Below, in pieces: positions 54,971 through 64,000 of a stretch of 64,000 bases of DNA. This stretch comes from Blasia pusilla. Taxonomy: Eukaryota; Marchantiophyta; Marchantiopsida; Blasiales. The stretch's first letter is position 1. Every line of letters begins with the position of its first letter. The stretch lies in NCBI GenBank assembly GCA_050084515.1, contig CM114272.1:806001-870000 (forward strand), written 5' to 3'. Made by a program: the position numbers and the translations under genes. The notes under the pieces are model-generated. The model was not told the DNA's origin. It saw only the letters and a list, made by a program, of their open reading frames with translations, and searched no databases.

Positions 54971-56640
54971 CTTTTCGAGGTAAGGGACATCAACTTCGAG
55001 GGCATGAGCACATGGGTACATGTATATGGTTCTTTGTCACCAAGTCCAAGAATGCCAACCCTAACTTGAGGCACGAGTAGTGCGCTCGGTTTTCCATGGC
55101 AGAAGATGAGCACATGCGATTTTAGAGTAATTTAAAAGTTGTTTCCAAAACCCATGAGATCATTCTTTTCATATGCATGCACTACACTCTTCCCACAATC
55201 ATCCCATTCAAGGTTGGGTTAGTCTAACTCATAACGAACTTCCTCTTTTCCAAACTTGTCTCTATGGCTTTAAGGGTTTGGAAGTTTTGGAAATCAAGCG
55301 GGACATTCGTTTATGTTTTCGAACTTATTTGAGAAAAATGGGCGTATATTTTATCAAGTCGGGGAAAGTTTCAACCCCTCATTGTTGTTTTATTTGTGAC
55401 AAGAGTGTCTCTTTCCCCTTCACTTAGACCTACTTTGCCCATAGATGTAAACATATGTGCTATGGTTTGTAGGAAATCAATGGGGGTGTATGGAGAGCAT
55501 CAATGGCACTACCATTAGGAATAAGACATACACTTGTTCATTTGTGGGGAGGTTTCTTCTTCTTACGATTGGTTGTGATTTCAAAGAATTCTTTCTTTTG
55601 TTCAAATTTTGTTTTCCTTAAACCTATGTCCGGGGAGAACAGGGTTACTTGTTGAACTAGCTGGATGAAATTCTAAACCAGTGTGCGGCCTCGGATGAAC
55701 TCGGTGGAGAAGAGATAATTAATTCATACGTGCATATGACATGTGGATAATCCGGATGGCCAAGGAAAAAATAAAAAAGGAACTTGTAGATGTCGTAATT
55801 CAGATTCTCAATCATCAGCAAAAACTCTTTGTATTCATATCGAATTAGCTGATCAGAATTAGAAAAACTTCAAAACTTACCGTCGTCCTTTGTACAGACC
55901 GGAAATATACCGATTCTCGCGAAAAAGCTAACCGGACCGGTTGTAGCCTTTGGGTAATCTTGGAGTCCCTGCGAAAAAAACTACCATGGCCCGTTATGGC
56001 CTTTGGGTACTTGACTCTTGGAGTCCCCGCTAAAAAACTACCGGACCTGTCTTGGCCCCGAGTACTCTTGGATGGTTTTTCCGATCATCAATTCTCTCTT
56101 TAAGCATCGTCTTAACCTTCACCTTCAAGAGGTCATCGTCGTCACCCCTTTCCCGAGTTTCCCCTACTTTGTCATCTTCTTGGGGAAGTGAAGATCGGGA
56201 CGGGGGGGGGGCGGAGCTCTATTGAGGTGGCGGAGTACGGTGAGGAGGCGGGGACGGAATTTGCCACGGAGTGAAGGAGGATGGAGGGGGGTCGTGTGTT
56301 ATACCGAAATGGAGATGTTAGTCTCCTCTACGTTTTGATCCGCAACGTCAATCTTATAGTGAAATAATTTTCGTTTGATTTTGTTTTTAGATTCCTGACT
56401 TTTTAGGGTTTCTCATGCAGGTACTAGGGTCCTCTTTGTTGTCTTGTTTCGTTGTCATGTCATGAATGTTTCCAAGACAACTCATGTTGTTCTTCCACAC
56501 CACCCCTTTTTCTCTATGTCCTTACCCTGTAGCCACGCATGTTTCTCGCTCACGTTTGACCCATGTTTTTCTCTGTCATCCCACCCTTAGGTAGACCTCT
56601 ATTCCCATCTATTTTTCTCCGGTTTCGTCTATTCTCTTTC
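54971..56640. other. Intergenic DNA, nothing recognised
   Basis: A 98-codon minus frame at 54,817-55,113 overlaps MITE 2 and has no motif. A 60-70 bp partial tandem repeat (TGGCC..TTTGGGTA.TTGGAGTCCC) occurs near 55,930-56,060. Confidence 0.45.
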
Positions 56641-56869
56641 CATATCATTAGTACCTCCATACTACCTCTACATTGTTTTGGGAAGGGCTTGGGCCATAAG
56701 TCCTAGGTGAAGATGGTAAATGAGAGTTCATACTAGGCAGAGCATAGCCGTGGACGGAAAGAGAGTCGATTACCATCAATGCTAGTTTGAATGGGGGTTG
56801 TGGGGCGGATTCTGGTGGGGGTTGTCTCTCGAGTTTGATGGAGGGGGTCATGTTCTCTTCTTGGTGAGC

Positions 56870-59640
56870 GGTGTCCATGCCTCGACCCACATGGGCCCCT
56901 TGCATAGGGGCGCGTGGGTTTTCTAGTCAGGATACGAAATGCCCTTGTTGTCCCGAATTCTTCACTCGTTCAGGAATTCGGAACCACTTAGCGGCTAAAC
57001 GTCCTGACTTTGATAGATTTGGATGGATGGTTCCTCCAATCAATCATGGATGCTCACCGATGCTTCATGCATCATCACCCCCTCCTGAGGCATGGGAGTG
57101 GTTGAGGTCCCGCCTTGGCAACATCACAGGTCTCTTTGAGACCCGGTTTCCCTGCCCGAGGTTGTTTCATAGGATCCCCCATGCCATTTGGGATGAGTTT
57201 CACCAGACTTTCCTCCTTCCTCTATCTAGGATTGTGCTTAATCCTATGGATTGAGCTCTCGTGGTATCTACTACTTCTCCTTCCACGATGGTGTCTTCCC
57301 TATACCCGAGGAGGAAAGGTTGGCCATAGAGAGGTTGTGGCTCGATTACGGTGCTTCCGAGGAGGCGATTGGGAGTCTCTGCAGAGCGAGTTTGTGGCAT
57401 ATGCCAAAGGTAGCACTTCACTTGGTTTCCCAGCGGATGATCTTGTAGCAGCCAGATTGCGACGATGTAGGACACTTGGACAAGATGGGGAATACTCGCA
57501 AGCGGCTCGTGCGCTCCACCCTATGGATATGGCTCCTCCTTCCATTGTTACCATCGACGCCCTCCGAGGCTACATCCTCGTCCAACAGTTGACATTCCAG
57601 ATTTTGTACGTGACTTCCATCCTGACATGGCTTTATGCCTAGACCCGTCCCTCTTTGCACGGGCACTCGGGCGTTCCCCTACGATAGCAGCCGGAGGGTT
57701 GTCCGGTATGATGTATGAACACCTTCGTGATTGCTTTCCCCCCAGGACTCTACTAGCGGCTTTTCCGAGTTGCTTCAGGTTGCCTCTCACCTAGCTCAGG
57801 GGAGAGTGCCAACAGCAGTAGCCCAGGTATTGGAGGCGGGGTGACTTTTAGCGCTATCAAAGGAGGGTGGAGGGATCCGTACGATCGCCATAGGTGAGGT
57901 GCTCTTGCGATTGGTGGGTCAGACTATCGCTTTGCAATTCCGTGATGTTTTCTAGTCACATCTGAGTCTGCACCAATTCGGAGTTGCCACGCAAAACAGT
58001 TGTAAGGTGGTAGCCTTACGTTTGAGGGCTTGTTTGGATATACATCCTGAGTGGGTGGTTCTCCAAGTTGATGTTGAGAACGCCTTCAACTCACTGTCTC
58101 AAAAGCTATCTTCACGGAGCTGAGAGACGTAGGGAATCCTATTGCGAGTTTGATTCCCTTCGTGCAGGTTTTTTATGGGGGCCCCTCGACCCTCTATTTT
58201 CACCACGGTAGGTTCGAGGAGGAGGTCACGGTTTTGGAGTATGCTACTGGGACTTGTTAGGGTGATCCCTTGGATGGTGCATTGTTTGCTTTGGCTCATT
58301 ATCGAGCAGTTCTTTGTACGATGGAGGCTTTCCCGGGTTGCATTTTCCCTTCGTTGGTAGATGATACTCACATTGTTGGCCCTGGAGACCTAGCCGTTCT
58401 TGCATTTCAACACTTTTTAGCACAGTTGGCACGTGTTAGCCTTGCAATGAAGGTGGGAAAGTGCAAGTCTTGGTCTCCATCAGGCTTGTCGATTGATATT
58501 TATTTAACCGAAAATTTTTTGACACATGTTGGAGGGCTTCGCGTCTTAGGAGTCCCATTCGGGAGCCAAGACTTTGTATCGAGTTTTGTGGCAACGGCTC
58601 TTACCAGGGATCTTCTCCACGTTGACAATCTCACGAGGATTGGTGACCTTCAAGTAGCTTATGGCATCCTCTCGTCATGTTTTGCTCGTAGACCTGGTTA
58701 TCTTTGTGGAACCGTGTGGACGTCTAGCCATATCTCTTCCTTGTATAGATCCTTTGATAGAAAGATCATGCAAGTGTTTGGGGATCTTCTAGGACCCGAC
58801 TCCTTAGAGTGCCCTATGGGGGAGTTAGCTCGTAGATAGGCTTCTTGGCTGATTGCCTTTGGTGGAAGTAGGTCTTATAGCGACTGAGTTAGTGGCGTCT
58901 TCCGCTTTTTAAGGGAGTTGGGCCACTATAGCATCCCTCCTTTGCTCCCAATTTTTGGTTAGGGATAGAACGCTACTTTTACAATACGTTTCCCAAGTTG
59001 AGGATGGTCTTTTCCCACTTGAGTCTTAACTCACAACTTGTAGAGACTCCCTTCTTGTTGAGGCTAGAGCAGTTCTTCCGACTTTCTCTTCCCTAGTTAC
59101 CTCTGGACAGTCGGGGCTCCAATCTTCTTTGATGGAAGCCCACTTTGATGCATTAATCAGAGCTAGTATGTCAGATGGGAATATTCCCATGGATCTTCGT
59201 GCCCATATTTGCTCTTACTCCGAAAAGGGGGCATGCTCATGGGTGGGGGCTCGTACCCTCATCCCGGCTTTCTGCATCGCACCACTTACCTACACTACAA
59301 CGATGCGGTTCCGAATGGGCCTGCCCCAACCATCGGTGGTTGGTTTGACACATTGCGAGTGTTTTCGGAGTTTGGATCCATTTGGTGTGCATTTGGCATA
59401 GTATCCAATTGGGGGTGAGAGGATAGCCATTCACGATGCAATACAGGATATTATGTTTTCTATTGCTCGGGAGATTGACTTCCATGAACAGAGAGAGAGG
59501 CAGTACTCCATGCGGAAGGCCCCCTTGGTCTCTTAAGGCCGGATTTGGCCTTAGGGTTTTTTTTTCCCTCTATGCCCCTCGTTAGTATCCTGATGGGTTT
59601 CCTATCCACTTTTCTATTTAAATTTTATATTCACCCCTTT
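56870..59640 (+). mobile_element. LINE (non-LTR retrotransposon), longest copy D
   Basis: An N-terminal zinc-finger-like CPCCPEFFTRSGIRNHLAAK (second His lost) starts the readable region, followed in shifted frames by CRTLGQDGEYSQAARALHPM and the RT. RT blocks are LSKEGGGIRTIAIGEVLLRL, WVVLQVDVENAFNS (first catalytic Asp, about 58,064-58,090), GDPLDGALFALAHYRA and SLVDDTHIVG (VDD at 58,357-58,365). Beyond RT come LRVLGVPFGSQDFVSSF, the 59.1-59.4 kb frame ending FCIAPLTYTTTMRF, and HYPIGGERIAIHDAIQDIMF. No apurinic-type endonuclease is seen upstream, so a C-terminal nuclease is likely (inference). Stops include one replacing the residue before GDPL (58,258). The 3' part ends near GATGGGTTTCCTATCC. 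Copy A carries an additional C-terminal segment missing here. Confidence 0.8.
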
Positions 59641-60479
59641 GTCTGGAGTAAATGCCTTCATCGAGTTCCGCGAAGTTGGGGGAAGGGGTTATGGCTAACA
59701 GTTTTTAATGACCCCAAACTTCGCTTAACCCACACGTAATCGCTTGCCTCTAATGCGTCCGGACTCCGGACGGATCGCGTCGAGCTATAAAGCAGAGTCA
59801 CGTTCACTCGAATCAAACCTGTGCACAGAGTCACAGACAGACTCACAGAGGGAGTCGAGCGGAGTGGGGGGGGGAAGCGGTTGGCCCATACCTGAGAGTC
59901 TGAGACGCAGAGGGCGCTTCCCTATGAATAGAAATGGCTGCTGCAAGTCGGTGACGAAAGTCCTACGGCAAACGGGCAAAGTCTTTCCGTTCGCGGTAAA
60001 GCTCATCAATGCATACCGAGGGAGAGGAGCATTTACTCCAGGCGAGTTCGCGGGCACGTCCAACAATTCCAGTATGTGCGGGTCCGCAGGAGAGGGCAGA
60101 GAGAGGCTTCGTCATTTTTGGCGTGTGAAGTCAACAAAGATGGTGCTGCACGATTTCAACGTGGATCACGAGGCCGAGGCGCGATGGGATCTATTCCGTG
60201 GCCATCTCATCCTCTAAGAATGTGTTTCCTGGCGCTCGAGCCGCGTGTGTCTGGTGACAGGCAAATATTTGATTCCGCGACAGTTCCTGTTTTCTCTTTT
60301 TTTGGCAGTGGCACCGACCTGGGTGACGTCGTCGGTTTAGGAAGTGTCTTAGACATGAATCCGTTTATGCCTTTGGCAGTCACTATGTAGTACTGCTGCG
60401 AAGTTGATATTCCCATTTCTACGTGTCAAATGGAAATCTAGGTGTTCTAGGGCTTCGTTTATGAGAAGATCGTTCTTCA
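59641..60479. other. Intergenic DNA, nothing recognised
   Basis: Moderately GC-rich. A 157-codon plus frame (59,744-60,217) overlaps a minus frame and has no recognised motif. Confidence 0.45.
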
Positions 60480-60895
60480 TTCGGGCTCAAGTTGTGGGAT
60501 CCGTCGGCACTAGAGGCCCACTTAGTAGTAGTCATGGTTCACTAGGAGTTGTTGATGTTTTTTCTGTTGTTGATGAGTTTAGTCGATAGGGGGAATGCCC
60601 CCTTCTTCTTTTTCAAGCCCGCATGTGGTATGTGCTTACTTGACTCTTTGAGTCCCCCCTCATTTGTTTTTCTGATGGGTTTTCCATCATGTATATTTAT
60701 TGAGGTTCATCACTTTCCATTCCTCATGATACCGTAGGGTTGATCCCCTTTGGAAGTCTGCATCGTACTAAAGGTTGTGTGCGAGTTCGCATCGTGCGGC
60801 ATACCTTTGCTCCATCCCCTCTTTTGTACTTCGGATGGATTTTCCATCATCTGTTTTTATTGAGGTTCATCATTTTCTTCTTCGGAAGTCATTGT
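60480..60895 (+). mobile_element. LINE 3'-end copy E with partial duplication
   Basis: It starts CACTAGAGGCCCACTTAGTA, continues through GGGGGAATGCCCCCTTCTTC and GACTCTTTGAGTCCCCCCTC to GATGGGTTTTCCATCATGTA. The terminal 75 bases recur at about 60,806-60,890 (CCCTCTTTTGTACTTCGGAT and GATTTTCCATCATCTG), each followed by TTTATTGAGGTTCATCA. Confidence 0.65.
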
Positions 60896-61074
60896 ATTGC
60901 TGCGAAGTTGATATACCCATTTCTACATGTCGACTACAAACCTAGGTGTGGAATGGGGGTTTATTTATGAGGTCCATTCCTTGTGATCATAGTGATGTCG
61001 TAGCTTTGATTCTCTAAGACATACAATTTACCTTTGGATTGGTGGTTGCAAAATTGATGTTATTCGTTAGAACT

Positions 61075-61235
61075 AGTGTGCAACTTGTGCTGTAAACACA
61101 TTGGACCAATCATGGTTAAAAAAAATTTAAGTTTTTGTGGTGGTGGTGGAAAAAATTTCCTTGTTGCCTTAACGCTATGTGTCAATTAAAGAGGTGTTTA
61201 CAAATCAAATAGATGTTCTCCCATAATAATATAAG
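61075..61235 (-). mobile_element. 161-bp non-autonomous Helitron, diverged
   Basis: On the minus strand it starts TATATTATTATGGGAGAACA, shares TTTGTAAACACCTCTTTAAT with the 52.15 kb copy (TTTGCAAACACCTCTTTGCT) and ends GCACACTAG before T. The terminal hairpin is degraded. Confidence 0.6.
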
Positions 61236-61335
61236 TTTGCTTTCCCACAATTCGGGATGAAAGGGAAGGCAGAAATATATTATCATGTGAGCTATACAAC
61301 TGTAATCTTGAAAGTCATTGATGACTCGGTCCTTT

Positions 61336-62092
61336 CTGTCGTGCGCATATATATCGCGACACACCATACATCGCTGGTCACATCTACACCACACATTACC
61401 GATCTTCCCCACACACGGGTCGGTCCATACATGTACCAAAATCAACTCATACATATACATGGAGATCACACAACAAAAATAAAGAGTAGTAAAAACGGCA
61501 TACCCGGCCTAAAACTCCGCTCCTCAATCTACATCGGCATATCGAGCCTCGTCCACCCCGTGCTATCAAGGAATCCGGACGCTAGCACCCTAGTCCTATC
61601 TCACACACATACAAGAGAGGTGCTCCAACGACCCAACATGAGAAAGATGGCTTAGGAAAGCCACCTTCCTCTCTTATATAGGGTTGGGAAGAGCCAAAAG
61701 GCTCTTCCCCTAAAAATAGCCCTCCCCTTGGTAACCTACGCGCACAGGTTACCAGGGGCGGGTGACCTGGTCAACAAGTCATCCGGCTGTAAAAGACCTC
61801 AACATGAAAGTTTTCAGAAACGACGTTCCTGACACAATGGACCTATCCTCAGTCTCATCCGACAGAGTGGGACAAAGTTACACTAAAGATAGTCCGCTGG
61901 CTCCTACGTCCTATCCACGATAGCTCTGTCTATCGGCTACCCAGATGTAACAGCTGTCGTGCGCATACATATCGCTACACAACATACATCGCTGGTCACA
62001 TCTACACCACACAACATCGATCTTCCCCACACACGGGTCGATCCACACATGTAAAAAACTCGACTCATACATATACATGGAGATCACACAAC
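61336..62092 (-). repeat. 3' LTR region of Ty3 copy 2 with two direct 139-bp blocks
   Basis: It begins on the minus strand at TGTGTGATCTCC directly after the purine tract. The first block (62,092 down to 61,954) recurs at 61,474 to 61,336; both contain CGACCCGTGTGTGGGGAAGA and CAGCGATGTATG and end GCGCACGACAG. Between them is a TATA box (CCCTATATAAGAGAGG, near 61,680) and small inverted repeats (GGGAAGAGCC-loop, GGTAACCT-loop). Either the LTR is about 760 bp with repeated ends, or it is about 618 bp and followed by part of a second LTR. Without the 5' LTR this cannot be settled. Confidence 0.6.
61668..61690 (-). promoter_or_regulatory. Putative TATA box of the Ty3 copy 2 LTR
   Basis: The minus strand reads CCCTATATAAGAGAGG, a strong plant-type TATA box placed mid-LTR where U3 promoters lie, about 410 bases from the LTR start. 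Confidence 0.55.
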
Positions 62093-62167
62093 TGCCCCCT
62101 AGTTGGCAGTTGGATCCCCCCAACTCCACATAGAAAATATCACATCTCTCTGACATGACCTACTACC

Positions 62168-62313
62168 CTATACACATCTCAGACACATCCATCGCCCCGT
62201 GGGAACCCCACATCAAGAGGGGGGGTCAGACATGACATATGCTACCCTCGAGAACAACCATCACATACCAACATGGTGGTTGCACCCCTCGTAGATCCGC
62301 ACAACATACACCT
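62168..62313 (-). pseudogene. PHD finger at the C-terminus of Ty3 Pol (copy 2)
   Basis: In frame with integrase: RCMLCGSTRGATTMLVCDGC, then CSRG followed by a stop where copy 1 has Trp (TGG to TAG at 62,244-62,242), then HMSCLTPPLD. After a one-base indel the last part reads VPTGRWMCLRCV and a stop at 62,170-62,168. All eight ligands of the C4-H-C3 pattern are present, including the two lost in copy 1; the usual Pro between the last cysteines is Leu. The ORF ends immediately after the finger in both copies, so the PHD is the true C-terminal domain. Confidence 0.87.
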
Positions 62314-62349
62314 CAAGCCTGTAGGTACCACTGCCAAGCTCGGATCCAC

Positions 62350-63560
62350 CGTCCCATCTACATTCGGAAGATGACATGGCGCACAATTACGCACATGATC
62401 CTACCAAACCATACCATCCCGTCCCTCCAACATGAGGACTCCGGTCGGTAATACCTCGCGCACACGTAGGATCGTGCGCCTTGTAGTGACATCTAGCGTC
62501 GTGGGTGCCGCCTGCTGCAAATACACGTAATCTCCATGATGAAACCTCCTAATCCCTGTATGATAACCTCCTCCACGAATGGTCGCGTACCTCAATCTAT
62601 CTCTATGTTGGGCAATAGCTAAGTTCTCAAAGGCCATAGGCATAACTCTATGAAAAACCTCAGCCCTCTAAGAACATGCTTGTACCCACACATCTGGATC
62701 ATCAAGATCTAACACCTCCACCATGCCATGTCGAATCGCTGCAAGTAAATCTGGCTCTCTCCCAAAGAGCAAAAGGTACGGTGAAAATGACGCCAAGGAT
62801 GCCTGCCGACTAAAGCGATAACCCATAGCCAACCATGGCAATTGTAGGTCCCACTCCCTCAACTGTCCCCGCTGCAAGCCATACTTGCGCAATCCTCTCT
62901 TCACTGTCTGTACCACTCTCTCGGCCAACCCATCCGCCTCAGGATGATCTCTGGACGTGGTGCAGTGATCAATCAGCGCCTGATCACACAAGGCTTGAAA
63001 CTCTCCCCTGAACTCGGTACCCTGGTCAGTCAACACCTCCGCCGGTGCACCAAAGTGACTAAGCACACGATCTAGAAACGCATAATTTGTTCCTCGCTTC
63101 GCCTTGTCGGTAGTGCCACCAACTCTATCCACTTGGAGAAATGCTCCACCATGACCAACACGTACCTATGATGACGCCCCGTCAATGGCAAAGGTCCCGC
63201 AAAGTCTAAACTCCACCGATAACATAAACCCATAATCGGCAAAGGATGTAATTGCGGAGTGGGAGCATTGAAGGATGCTCGCACTCTGTCGCATACCATA
63301 CATCTGGCCAAAAATTGTTGTATCCCAGTATGCATGCCGCGCCACCAATACTGAACCTGGAGTAAGCTGTAAGTACGCTTTACTCCAAAATATCCCAACT
63401 CCTTATGGGCATGTCGCACTACACGTGCTCGTTGGGAAGGATGAGGTACCACTCATATCCTACCATCTCCCCATACCCGCAAAATGTGAGTCCCCTCCCA
63501 CCTGAACCTCCTAGCTCTCTGTAGGATCCGATCCCGCTCCCTAGCACTCATTGTACTCGC
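62350..63560 (-). pseudogene. Ty3 integrase, copy 2
   Basis: The HHCC region reads HAHKELGYFGVKRTYSLL...CMVCDRVRASFNAPTPQL. The core keeps all three catalytic acids: Asp in WSLDFAGPLP, Asp in VLTDQGTEFRGEF and Glu in DGLAERVVQTVKRGLRKY. The C-terminal part reads NLAIAQHRDRLRYATIRGGG, DYVYLQQAAPTTLDV and, in frame with the PHD finger, DHVRNCAPCHLPNVDGTVDP. Frameshifts lie near 63,090 and 62,660, with stops near 63,455 and 62,405, so it is dead although better kept than copy 1. Confidence 0.87.
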
Positions 63561-63689
63561 TATGACGCTTGTGCACAAGAACTCCACAACCTCCACGTCG
63601 TCAGGGATATCACGACCACCTGTCGCCTCTTCACTAACCTCCGGATCCAAAGACTCATCATCCAACCCCACCACTGGAGTCATCACCTA

Positions 63690-64000
63690 TGGCTGACCTG
63701 CCATAGTCAACCAACAATAATAGGCAGATGCATGCCAACCGGGCACCATCTCCTCATCACTCTCTCCGTGCCATCGATCTCATGTGTCATCTCTCTGACT
63801 CGGACATGGGTTACGACTCAACCCATCCGCATCCTAGTTCAGCCGACCTGGCTTATGTACCACCTCAAACTCATACTTCTGTAGTAATACAGCCCACTTG
63901 GCAAGCTTTCCGTTAGCTTGTCGGACTCCATCAACCACCTCAACGGTGATAAGTGTGAAAGGGTTTCCAAATGAATAGCACCTGAAATGTGCCACGGCCC
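63690..64000 (-). pseudogene. Ty3 RNase H end, copy 2 (cut by window)
   Basis: At the window edge the minus strand starts GGCCGTGGCACATTTCAGGT, matching copy 1 near 24,447, and continues with the blocks for LTGKLAKWAVLLQKYEFEVV and a DADGLSRNP ending. A short deletion removes the T-D-H-Q-P region. The remainder of the element lies outside. Confidence 0.75.

Larger units (their letters stand above)
61336..64000 (-). mobile_element. DNMT/PHD-type Ty3 element, 3'-terminal copy 2
   Basis: The minus strand holds, from the window edge inward, the end of RNase H, integrase, PHD finger, polypurine tract and LTR. Integrase is about as close to copy 1 as two old members of one family would be. Its 5' part, including any DNMT, lies beyond the window. 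It is the second witness that integrase and PHD finger form one frame in this family. Confidence 0.85.

Noticed and set aside
59744-60217. 157-codon plus-strand frame
   Set aside because: No recognised domain and an overlapping minus frame; support is insufficient.

Overview
The window looks like repeat-rich nuclear DNA of a land plant. The evidence is a mixture of Ty1/copia and Ty3/gypsy LTR retrotransposons, a LINE family, short Helitron-like and TIR elements, long AT-rich stretches between GC-rich islands, and one plant-specific HLH gene of the IBH1 type. No bacterial, organellar or rRNA signal is seen. I cannot name the species; the retroelement content suits a large genome and does not require a flowering plant.

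Layout. 1-12.7 kb is mostly unassigned: a GC-rich, GA-microsatellite island (1-2.64 kb), AT-rich DNA, a tandem repeat, a tRNA-derived SINE-like sequence and one decayed coding remnant (7.8-8.4 kb, minus). 12,712-27,873 is one Ty1/copia element with LTRs of 303 and 301 bp and a near-matching 5-bp target duplication (AGTAT/AGTAA). It was broken by later insertions. The largest of these (about 17.3-26.6 kb) is the most interesting object here: a decayed Ty3/gypsy element whose gag-pol encodes, in order, Gag with two CCHC knuckles, an aspartic protease, a C5 cytosine-DNA methyltransferase (DNMT), reverse transcriptase, RNase H, integrase and a C-terminal PHD finger. A second, 3'-terminal copy of the family (61.3-64.0 kb, minus) again ends its integrase with a PHD finger. 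The element thus carries a DNA-methylation writer and a probable histone-mark reader.

29.3-35.5 kb and 39.6-42.7 kb are GC-rich islands. The second holds the only clearly intact host gene, a 301-codon single-exon IBH1-like HLH regulator (41,530-42,435). 35.5-36.8, 47.1-47.7, 48.8-49.3, 56.9-59.6 and 60.5-60.9 kb are copies of one LINE family, the 56.9 kb copy being the longest. 52.15-52.30 kb is a 152-bp non-autonomous Helitron, and 54.7-54.97 kb holds two adjacent MITE-like elements sharing a core. An unidentified decayed reading frame lies at 45.05-45.6 kb.

Structure outside the genes includes several perfect inverted repeats with short loops (21,803; 29,795; 35,755; 43,506; 47,395), which suggest recent template-switch events or folded RNAs. 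All transposon coding regions listed are broken by stops and frameshifts; in the DNMT element most stops look like C-to-T or G-to-A changes, as expected of methylated DNA.
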